This document shows positions 39,695 to 50,566 of a stretch of DNA of 64,000 nt, piece by piece. The stretch lies in NCBI GenBank assembly GCA_026874595.1, contig CM049319.1, forward strand, positions 6,520,101 through 6,584,100, read 5' to 3'. This stretch comes from Sipunculus nudus (taxonomy: Eukaryota > Annelida > Sipuncula > Golfingiida > Sipunculidae). The position numbers and the translations under genes are program-made. The notes below the pieces were generated by a model. The model did not search any database and had not been told where the DNA came from. It saw only the letters and a program-made list of their open reading frames with translations. How positions within the stretch are numbered: position 1 is the stretch's first letter; every line of letters starts with the position of its first letter.

Positions 39695-41039
39695 TACCCC
39701 AGTACTCAAAGTGACCCCCTCCTTATTGCTGAGTGAATTATATGCAAATACATGATGTTTACTTCTAGCAAACTGTATATACTGTTGGCCACGAGGTGTT
39801 GTTATAATATGCATAAAAGTCATTGTTTATGAACACAGTCAATCATTAAGCTGGGCCTAATTAGTTGTGGCATAAAAGATAACTCAGTGCAAACCTCTTA
39901 AAGAAATCCAGGCAGTCTTTGAAGTTTTATGGCTAAACAAATTAGTTTACCAGTAATAAAAGTCTGACACAATGTTATGATTTTATATGATCTTTTAAGG
40001 TTCAACTATGTTGAAATTGTATATCTCAGCATTAACATAATTAGCTGTAAGAACAATTTACTCTCATTCTGGGTGCATTAACCTGTTCTTGTGTTATGCA
40101 TTATTAGTGCTTGTTTGTAGTAAGTGACGTTAGATTTAAATTCTGTGCATTTAATAAGCCAATATTTGGTCAAATGATTTTTTTCTAGTTAAGGGTCATT
40201 CAAACTTATTAAAATTTTTCAAAGTGTGGACCCAATAGATCTGTTGGCCTGTGATGAAATATCAGTACATGTTCAGTTTAGGATGACTTATATTTCATTT
40301 CTTACATGAGGCCTAAATGTCTACCACTGGTGGAGGAGCATTAACTGTGAATTAAGAATTATTTTGGTTATATTTTCAAATTTACCTGCCTAACCTTTTG
40401 TCTAATTGTTGTGTTTGATACATAAAGACTAATGAGAGTTTTGTAGGGACGTTTGGCTTAAGCCAGAGAAGTGTTTCACAAATAATGTTCTGGATAAAAT
40501 ATATTTCTGGCACTGGCAGACATATTATATACTTTTCACACATACTGACTGGATATCACTGGAGAATATAAACAGACATGTCATCAACAAACAGTGTGCC
40601 AGACAAAAGACAGAAGTTCTGCATGTTAAGGTAACCAGTGTTTTAAGCACCTAACCTCATATACCTGTAATTATAGCACAGCCCAACCAGCACATACACA
40701 GCTAGTATATAGATATATATAATCATACAAATACCTAAGCTGTTATTTTCACCTGTACAACACTAGACTACACACTAGCAAGGAAGTGTCTATGCTGGGA
40801 GGGACACTGACTGCACACCTCAGCACGTAGTTACATATACATCTAATAGCATTGCATGATGCTTACTCCAGTCAGTAACACATGAAGCTTAATTAGTCCA
40901 GTCTGTAACCTTAACATCCAGTACTGACCATGGATGAAGAATATAACTTGATTTCTTAATGAAGAGAGGAGATTCCTTCACCCAGCAAGCACATGAATAG
41001 GTGTACCTGGCTTTAGATGCTACTCAAGATGCTCAAAAT

Positions 41040-41340
41040 CTACAACCATATCTGTGTCAGCTTCCATATCCATATTTATCTGTACCTTTATGTCCATATC
41101 TCTATCCATCCCAACATATATAACTCTATCTAAATCAATATCTACACCTATATCTATATCCATTTCTATATCTGTACCTTTATATCTATATTTTTATCTA
41201 TCCCTATATCTATAACCATATCTATATCTATATCTTTTTAATACCTATACCTATATATCTATATATCAATATCTATTTCTATACTTATACCTGTATCTAT
41301 ATTTATAATTACATCTCTACCAAATACCATATCCATATAT
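41040..41340. repeat. Degenerate TATCTA/CCATATC simple-sequence tract
   Basis: About 300 bases of imperfect hexamer units such as CTATATCTATATC with frequent substitutions, an old microsatellite. Confidence 0.85.
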
Positions 41341-41351
41341 GTAAATGTCAA

Positions 41352-42490
41352 GGCCGAGATTGGTCAAGACCAGATCCCGATCAGGATTTGGTCCAGCCTA
41401 AACCCCAATCGGGATCTGGTCAAGTCCTTGTCCACTCCAGATCCCGATCAGAGGATAAGAGGATATTTGTTATAAGAAAGGAGAGTGTCCTTTACTGATG
41501 ACAGACATAGCTGATGAGAGTTTATAATAAATTTATGATCAGACTAAACAGGAAGAAATAAAGATATAGCAGACCAAATCGAGATGGGGATTCGATCTGG
41601 CCTAAACCCTGACTGGGATCTGGTCTAAACCAGTTCCCTTATGAGATTCAATGGCAGACTAGGGCAGGCTTTTGGTGTAAACATTAAATTCCATAATTTT
41701 ATGGTTAAGAAATGAAAATAATAAACCATGTTGTGTGAAAAATTTTATTTTAAAAATTAATATATGTAATAAAAATATGAATATATACGTATATATAGTT
41801 GAAAATGTTGATATAAGAAGTTATAAATTATTGTTTCAGGAAATCAGGATTTTTCACTTGAATGTAAGCTGTTCATGAGTTGATACAAGTTAAGAATAAC
41901 TGGGGACTGAAAACTTCAAATGATATTTAACTTCTTATATATTTCATCCATCTAACAATTCATTCTACCTTCAAACACATTAAATATATACACTTATTTG
42001 CAACAGTGAGTCAATTTAAACTAGTTCAATTGTTATATAAGAAATTGAATAAACAATCTGATGAAAATACTTGAAATAATAATAAAACCTGAAAAATAAT
42101 ACAAGGATTTGAAAAATAATTCAAATAAATATTTTAACTGAATTAATTCAAACTTAAATATTAGTTAGGATATTAAGGTAGAATAATTATCACTGCCAAC
42201 AAACAAAATTAAGATTAAAATTTTGACATTACTTATTAAGTTATAATTTCAGACATCCTGTCAGGGATATAGGCATGCTCTGAATCTAGTTCTTGGCTAG
42301 CCTAGTCTTGATAAGTTCAGACAGGAACTCATTCTCTTTCCTAAAAGTTAATGATCAGGGTTTAGGCTGGACCGAATCTCGATTGGCATCTAGTCTTGGC
42401 CAACTGGTAATTGGTCCAGACCAGATCCTGATTGGGATTTGGTCCAGCCTAAACTTTGATCGGGATTGGTCTGGACCTTAAGCTGGATCT
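41352..42490. repeat. Short-unit GATCTGGTC/GATCCCGATC array, interrupted
   Basis: Imperfect ~24-30 base units with words such as CCAGATCCCGATC, GGGATCTGGTC and CAGCCTAAACC occur at 41352-41450, 41571-41640 and 42363-42490. The first block is split by the copy at 41450-41570. The ~720 bases between are ordinary AT-rich intron. Confidence 0.65.
41450..41570. repeat. Duplicated segment, copy 2, inside the GATC-rich array
   Basis: Near-identical to 39574-39694 in direct orientation. GATC-rich array units lie on both sides, so this copy probably entered the array. Confidence 0.9.
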
Positions 42491-43698
42491 GCATCTTAAT
42501 CTGAATATATATATATATATATATGTTTATTGATTCATTCATTAGTCTATCATTTCTCTTATACAGACATGCTCCACTCCATTTATGGGCAAAAACTCAT
42601 ATCCTGACAATATACTGAGTCCATTTCATATTACAGTACTATACACAGAATGTTGAGTCACCAAACATTCTGAATCCACTATAATTTGCTACTCATAATT
42701 GAATCCCAGTTACAGGAAATACATACATAATCCCAGCAGCAGCTACACAGGCTTGTTATCAGTGAATATCACTAACAAGGCTATCAGAATGACAGTAGTT
42801 TCCTTTTTTTCAGTTTGTGATCTTCCTATTATTGTCTTTCATTCAGTTATGATTGTTATTTATGTCAATATCTGTACAGGGCTTGTGACCTCAATCTAAC
42901 TGGCTAATGTTTTGGTTGCTGTATTATGGACCAGGCTACAGAAGGAATATGCAGGAATCAAGGGTATTCTTTTATTATTGTATTCAAAATGTAAAAGGCA
43001 ACAAAAACAATTCCTGAATCAAAAATACAAAGAAAAATTCAGAAAAAAATGCAAAAGAATATATGAGTCTATCTGTTATGTACATTTGGCAGAGCTTTCT
43101 AAGATCATACCAAACAAAATCCTCCAAGCCATAGCAAAGGATGCCTTTGCATACACAGATAGTATTCTGGGATGTAATTTGCAGTAATGAAGGACTGCAT
43201 GGTTCTGCTGGCTTTCTTGAGCAGATAAGCAAGTTTGCTGAGAGGGGTATCAATGTGGATGAGTCAAACTCATTATGATTTTGATTCAATGCAAAAGATT
43301 GATAAAGGGTTTTTATCACTAAGTCCGAATTTAAATTACTCAAAACTTTGTTTTTTTTCTGTGATTGGTGTGAAGGAGGAATGTCCTATGGCCCAATTAA
43401 GATATTAAAGGAGATCTGGCTATCAAACTGGAAGTTTCTTGTGCCAGCAGTGGTGAAAGTTGGCTTGACAGACTGATTAAAAGAGATTAAAACAGAATTT
43501 TCCCGAAACCAAAGACAGAAAAATAAATACAGAAACATATATCTTACTAAAAGACACTGACATTAGAGTAAAATGAGTCATTTATTAAATAACTCAAAAA
43601 GAGCATACATACTGATATTTAATAAACAGATTACAGTGATGAACATTATCATTATAAATATCACAATCTGACTAGAATGACATGTTTAAATGTTTTAG

Positions 43699-43837
43699 AT
43701 GTCACCATTTTATTGCAGTGACAAATATCAATTTTGCTGATGTCACCAGTTGCTTAGAGTAACAAATATAAATGTTATAAATGTCAATAGTTGACTGGAG
43801 TGACAAATATCAATTTTACAGATGTCACTTTTTATTG
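43699..43837. repeat. 41-base tandem repeat, about 3.4 copies
   Basis: Units begin ATGTCACCA or ATGTCAATA and share TGACAAATATCAATTTT near the middle; three full units of exactly 41 bases plus a partial. Confidence 0.8.
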
Positions 43838-45103
43838 GATGCTGGGTAAATCATGGGAGGGGGAGACTTTTAATAAGCCCAGTAGAGGATCTCCTGATTA
43901 AAGTCACAGCACTGTGATTAAATAATGTGTCAGCAGGAGAGGCTGCTCCAGCCAGCATGAGTCAGCCCCTCAGCTGTACATCAACCCTTCCTGCATTCTG
44001 CAGTTGCTGCCAGCGATTTCTCCAGCATCCCACTCTCAGCTTCTGCTGCAGCACCCAGCAACAGTAAATTGTACACACTCCTTCTCCCACGTGGCTGGTT
44101 TTTTAATCCCTCTGCTCATTAATTCACAGACAGATGAGACTGTGTAGCTTTCATTATTGCTCAGACAGCTTGTGGCTGCCAGTGCTGGATGCCAAGCTGT
44201 TCACAGCCCTGTGTGTATATAATACATACTCAGGGGGTGCTTGGTTCATGGATCAGTAACTGTGTGCTGTTGGGGAGCAATGCTCAACAGCAAATATACC
44301 ATTGCATAACAAACATATTCAATCTACAGGAATAAACTATAAATAAGTAAACATTAAGTGTAAAAAGATTCCTTTATTAAGATTACTTAACCATTAGAGA
44401 TGACTTTGAACAAAAATATAAATTAAACAAAAAAAGTAGAATATCAATAATTTCCAAATATATGAGTTAATTTAATGTTAATCAAGTTTGAAAGAATAAT
44501 GTGTGGTCCAATATATAAATGATAAAGGATCATTTAATAACATAAAACGGAACAGATTTTATATTTTAATTTCATGAAATTGTTTGATTAAATGTTTCCA
44601 TCACTTCAGCTAAACATTATTCACCAATTATGCTTAGCTCAATCTTGTTTAAATAACAAGTGACCCATGGGTCATGACGCTCAGCTGCCAAGCATGACCT
44701 GTGACATCATGGACTGAGATTCACAACTTCCAGTCAAATTTTGAAGAACCAATGTCTGGTTAAAACACAGTGAATTGATGGTCTGAGGAAAATGCATGAT
44801 TGTTAAGCCATCAGGAACTATTCCAACAGCTTGCTTGAAACCTGTCAGTCTCAAAAGGAACACCACAAAGGGTAAATATAAGATCAAAATATATAGCAAA
44901 AATCAAGGAAATACATGCAAGAATTATTGAGAAACAGGTGCTTCTTTATGAATTTTTATTCAATACAAGCCAACTGTACTGCACTTTTATAAATGATGGT
45001 AATATTTATTCAGAAATATTTGACCCAATCCTTTACAAGATTACATAAATATACATCCAACTGCATTCACTTTAACTGTTCTTGAGATAATATGATCAAA
45101 AGG

Positions 45104-47073
45104 AATTAAAAGATGGTTGCCTGGTGGCCATATTGGACTTCTGACAAGTCTGAAATCAGACAACAAACATTCTCTAAATCAGACCAAACTTTAAAGAAAA
45201 ATAACTGAAACTGCACTGAAGAAAGAATTTCTAAGGTGGCTAACTGGCAGACATAATAGATTTCTGACAAGTATGACATTTGATATCCCACATTCTCCAA
45301 TAAGAGACCAAACTTGGGGCAAATTATCCAGTAATGAATGCCCAAAATAATTCAAAAGGCATGTCCAGGCCCTCATATCAGATTTATAGATATGCAATTG
45401 TAAAAAGTGTAAGTCCAATATTTTTTATTATCACTCTGCTTTTCAATGGGGTCAGCAGGGTAGGTAAACTGCCAAACCTGAAAGAAAAGATATGCAGAAA
45501 GCATGACTAAGAGTCTTGAAATAAAACAAAAAGCCATCCTAAATCAAGGTACACATCCACATATTATGAGAACAAACACTTGCTTTTATATGTGGTGATA
45601 TATATTAAAATATTCAGATATCTAGGAAACTAAGTTAATTGCTAGGATTCCATAAAATAAACTGCAAAATGTTCCCATCATCTTATAAATCAGTAGCTAA
45701 ACACTAATACTATACTCTCATAGTCTTAATGCCTGGCTGAAGCATTCTGACAACAGTGTTTTTGTTATGAAGTAACGAGGTACTTATCACTGAGCCTTAT
45801 CACTTAATAGGCTGATTTAAAAGGGAGTCATATGTCACCAGTGTCACTCACAATTACAGCCACACAGGGAGATGTACCAGCTGGAGTGGGATTGGTTATA
45901 TATAAAAGAAAAATAGAGATAGTCTATAAAATAAGTAATTGTGAACATCCCTGACCTATGACCTTGGCCTTTTGCCTATATATCAACTGGATTCTTCCTA
46001 AATGATTGGTAACTACTAACCACTTAAATCTGGTGTAATTACTTGGCAACCAATGGGTGAATAACTTTGACCTGCAACCTTTAACCTGCTGACCAGCTGA
46101 CCCCAAAATCAATAAGTTATTTATTCAAGCAAAAGACCCATAAATATGAAGTTTGAGTCAAACTGAGTGATGCATAGATGTGGCATATGTGAAAGACTGA
46201 AGGTTTGGGTTGAACAGTTACACTTGAAATATGCTCACAAGCATTTAGAACAATTAAATAGTGACCTTGACCTTTGACTTTTTGACCTCAACATCAATAG
46301 GCTTCTTCCCTTATTGGTAGGTAAGCCATATATGACAGATGGAAGGTACAGATTGAAAAGTTTGCCTAAAAATGACTCCACGCAAGAAGTGGGTGCTGTG
46401 AAATTGACCTTTGACCTCTAAATCAACAGGTCTTTTCCCCTGTTGGCAGAGAAGCGATATCAGTGCTGGAAGGTTTGGAATGAAAAGTCTAGCTTGAAAT
46501 GTGTCCACAACCTTTTCAAATAAGTGGATCCTGTGACCCTGACCTTTGACCTTGTGACCTCAAAATCTATAGGATTCTTCTCCAACTTAGTAGGTGAGCT
46601 ATATGTGAAAAATCAAAGAATTGGGATGAAAGGGTTGGCTTAAAATGCATCCACAGGCTTTTCAAAGAAGAGGCTCCTGTGACCTTGACCTTTGACCTTT
46701 TGACCTCAAAAAAATTATGGTTCTTCCCCTGTTGGTAGGTGAGCTGTATGTGAAAGATGGAAGGTTTGGGATGAAAATTTTGTCTCAAAGAGTTATTTCT
46801 GGGGGGTGCAAACACACCCCATAACTTCGAGAATATAGGTCACAGTGACCTAATTTCAGGTTTGCAAGGAGATCTTTTTATAACCTCAAAGACTGCATAG
46901 GGTTTATGGCCCTAGCCCCTACGGTTACAATTTGTGCCCTGCAAACGGACGGACGGACGGCCGGACGGCAAGACGGAAGGACGGACGGCCGGCCGGACGG
47001 ACAGACGGAAGGACGACGGACAAAGACCCATCGCTATAGCCCAGCATGACTGAAAGTCAGCTGAGCTAAAAAC
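45104..47073. repeat. Dispersed repeat, long copy (B)
   Basis: About 2 kb. Its two ends match the copy at 1-571. The middle (about 46250-46790) contains ~145-base units with GTGACCTTGACCTTTGACCT. The right end has CpG-rich ACGG/CCGG repeats (46944-47018) and the terminal AGTCAGCTGAGCTAAAAAC. The left boundary is approximate. No transposase or reverse transcriptase frame found. Confidence 0.7.
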
Positions 47074-47519
47074 AGAATTACTAACCATATTTCAGGTTAT
47101 TTATATAATTTGAGCAACATTCATCTTATTAAACAAAGTTGTAAAATTAACTGCTAGATGGCAGCACATGATTCACCAGCCAGGTTCAGTGAGTGTGTCT
47201 GGCTCAATTTGATCATGTAGGACAGCCAGTGCCATCTTTAGCACAAAAGTTGAACTAAAAGCCCAAAGTTTAGCCATGCTGGCTTTCTTTAAATATTACG
47301 GACAATTTTCTACAATCAAAGTTTGATGGAGCAAATATTATGCCCATATTATAAATTCATCCGTCTCAATGGAGCAAACAGAAAAGTAGAATTTTCTATT
47401 AAACAATGGAGGTATTTAAAAAAATCTTGTTTTAGTTTTGATATATTATAGCTGTAAATAACATAAACACTACCATGCAGGTCTATATTGCAGCAATTTA
47501 AAAAAGACAAGGAGGGAGT

Positions 47520-47600
47520 GGGAGATAGACCAATGGTTAGGCTGTTGGACTTCAAGAGCGAAAGTGCAACGATTAAACCTTGCCTGAGTCTGCAAGGAAA
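47520..47600 (+). mobile_element. Possible tRNA-derived SINE head
   Basis: TAGACCAATGG (47526-47536) resembles an A box, followed by TTAGGCTGTTGGACTTCAAG, wording common in tRNA-derived SINEs. The B box near 47568-47580 is degraded. Confidence 0.45.
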
Positions 47601-48129
47601 ATCTAAAAATTTAACTTTGAAGATAAAGGTCTAGGTCACCAGTTTAAAACACATCCAGAATTTTGGTTGAAACAATTCAGGTATAAATTTTCATGAAAAT
47701 ATACTGAGTGGTTCAAAAGTTATAGCATTCACAAAATATTTCTTTTTCAGCTGATTTGACCTTGAAGATATAGGTTAAGGCCACATGTGTTCCATACTGT
47801 TTGAGAACTTGGTTGAAACAACTGGTGTATCAAATTTTAGGAAAAAAGATGCGATATTACAGAAGTTATGGGGTTCACAAAAAAATTTGGCTTATTTGAC
47901 CTTGCAGGTGAAGGTCAAGGTCACCTTTTTCAAACTCATCTGAGATATGGAAGAAATATTTCAAATTTCATGAAAAAAATATTTGAGAAGTTCAAAAGTT
48001 ATCATGTTCTCAAAAATGACACAAATGACAATGACTACTTAATAGAACAATGACAACAGACCAAACACTATATATCTCCCCCATGGTAGTGGAGACATAA
48101 CTCAGGATGGAGAGCTGAATATGAGTTAC

Positions 48130-48298
48130 CTTGCTCCTTTGTACCGATATAGATCTTGACACCACTGATGAGGACGGGTGTAAGTTGTTTTACGCGTTCT
48201 AATGAGCGAATCAGCATATCTCGATGCACTTGATGTGTCAGCTCTTTCTCACGTGCATCTACTTCCTTCGTCATCTTGGTCAATACTGGACTCAAATT
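48130..48298 (-). CDS. VCL: Vinculin exon 5: D1
   Basis: Encodes NLSPVLTKMTKEVDAREKEL then THQVHRDMLIRSLERVKQLT and PVLISGVKIYIGTKEQ. It matches human [50 protein letters not shown]. Acceptor ATTTCAG, not CAGAG, fixes the Asn start; donor G|GTAACT; phase 0 in, 1 out. Confidence 0.97.
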
Positions 48299-50420
48299 CT
48301 GAAATGAGAATATGAATATGAAAAAGTGGTTATTGATGTTACAAGCATTAAAAATTGACCTAAAATTATATTAAATACACATGGATCAGACTTGTGGTTG
48401 TGCTGTTTTATTCAGTAAAAGAAATCCCTTGATATATAAATTATTACATGATTTATGAAATATTATTATTTTACTCATGTTTTAAAGAAACAGTTAAACA
48501 ATGCTTTATCACTACATGAAAAATATATTATAAATAAGTCTCAGTTATACTAGATCTTATTTATAATAATAGTATAATGATAGTAATAATAGTATAGCAC
48601 TAAAGTTAAAATTTACTTATCTGTATTGAACTGTATGTTATTATATTTGTAGTTTGTTTTGGTTGAAACATTTCGAGTTCAACCCACTATCAGCAGAAGA
48701 TAGAGATCAAGTTGGTCAGACACTGACTACAGTCATTTACATTTACATCTGTGGACTGCTCTTTTCAAGAGAATCATAGCAAAAAAAAATCATGCATGCC
48801 CTACTTAAATGTGGAAAAATACTCTGTTCTTGCCAAAACCTTTCATGATGAATATATGCTTATAAATTTTCCAAATCTGCTAGAGTTATAATTGGGCATC
48901 TTTATGTCATCTTGACTTGATTCATAGTGAAAACCAGACAAAATCCTTCATCACACCCTCTGTTAAATAACAACTTCAGACTGATTTCCAAATTTTCCTT
49001 TTAATATCCTCAGGGCTGCACGCATGTTTTGCTTAAGTTGCATAAAGTTTTTTTTGTTTATTTTCAAGGTCTCTTCAAGGAAAAAAATCTGAATATTGTG
49101 GGTTTTTTTTTCTGTTTTTCCTTTTTAACACCTACAGCCATCTAACCCACCAACCTTGTCCTCTTTTCTTAATCCACAAGTTTCTCTTATTATGAGACAG
49201 TTTAACTATTAGTAGTTAAAGGTTTGACTCACCCTTCTTGATATATCAAAATAAACCATTAACTGAAATCAAAGGTGCTTTCAATAATATATTCAAAATA
49301 GCTAATTTAAAACACTTTCAAGGCTTTGTCAAGACATAAAACTCTTCAAGAACATCTTGTTTGTGGGGATCTGGGAGTTAAACAACTTACTTTGGAGTAA
49401 CATGGAGCACAGTATAAGTGATAACGGTGAGACGAGGTGCATGACCACCCCATTTCTGCTGGGGATGATGTATTCTCTCCTGGGCTTCAGCACTGTATGT
49501 GTGTATTCCTACCAGATGTGCTAATATCAATACTTAGCTGGTCCTCAGAATGACCAGTTTATAATATTCAAGGCAGGACATGAAACACACTACAGGGTGA
49601 AAGGTCAATAAGAGATATTGATCTTGAGGCTCATTTGCATAATGATGACATTGTGGTATAAAGTCAAGGTTGTAATATAATGAAAACATTGATATCTTTT
49701 CTTAATATCAAAAGGGCCACAAATATGGATTCTATACCTTTTGATGCCAAAAATGAAGTTTTAATCTTTTTATACATATAGATCTAAAGAAGTTGTAGTA
49801 TACATATAGACCTAAAATCTGTTGTGGTGACACACTGGAAGTTATAAGAGACAAGGGTTCATACACTTCTTGAAGATAAAAATTTCATTACAGAAAAGGT
49901 GTTATTATGGAAATTTAACCAAAACAATAGTGGGGAGGGGGGTTTCTATTTAAAGTGCAAAATCTTGGAATGAATAGTCTGACGTCACTACCATAAATGA
50001 CAGTTTGAAAGAGAACTGTGCAATTGATTCTAGCTTAAGATTGGAATGTTAAACTACTAAAAGAATTATTAAACTTTCATGACTTTAATGATATATAATT
50101 CCTTTTTAAATTTTTTTGAGAATTTTGAATTTTTATTTTTTTTTAAACATTTGTTTCTTCTTTAATATAAAGGACTATATTTCATATTTAATGACATTTA
50201 ATTCCTTTAAATTTAAGGCTTTTCAAATGTTTGTTTATTATAACCTTTTTTTTATTTTAAGAACTACTTTTAAGTGAATAAAAGTTTCATATTTTCTGTT
50301 TTTATATTTCAGATTTTTTTAATATTTTCATAATGTTTCAGGCACATCCAGCAGACATTGTGTCAGAAGATGAAGGACTTGGGTTATAATAACTTAAATA
50401 AGGAAATTCATTAGACTGAC
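48299..50420 (-). other. Intron 4
   Basis: AT-rich intron of 2,122 bases with homopolymer T/A stretches near 50100-50330; no element recognised. Confidence 0.6.
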
Positions 50421-50566
50421 CTTGACAAATGTAACCAGGTCTTCCATTGTTTCCACGACCTCCGTGATAGCCAGGTACTCCAGAACATTTTTACAAATAC
50501 GGATTATCTTTCTGACCTCAGACTCATCGAAAGCTAGCAGAAGTCCGGAGGTTCCTTGGAGAATTC
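50421..50566 (-). CDS. VCL: Vinculin exon 4: D1
   Basis: Encodes [20 protein letters not shown] then [20 protein letters not shown] and EDLVTFVK. It matches human residues ~115-162 ([31 protein letters not shown]...) with no gap. Acceptor CTTGCAG, donor AAG|GTCAGT; phase 1 in, 0 out. Confidence 0.98.

Larger units (their letters stand above)
37661..48129 (-). other. Intron 5, largest complete intron
   Basis: 10,469 bases. It holds a 121-base duplication (39574-39694 and 41450-41570), a degenerate TATCTA tract (about 41040-41340), a short-unit GATC-rich array (41352-41640 and 42363-42490), an AT microsatellite (near 42505), a 41-base tandem repeat (43699-43837), a GC-richer island (43860-44240), a dispersed repeat (about 45104-47073) and a SINE-like head near 47520. 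No convincing gene. Confidence 0.65.
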
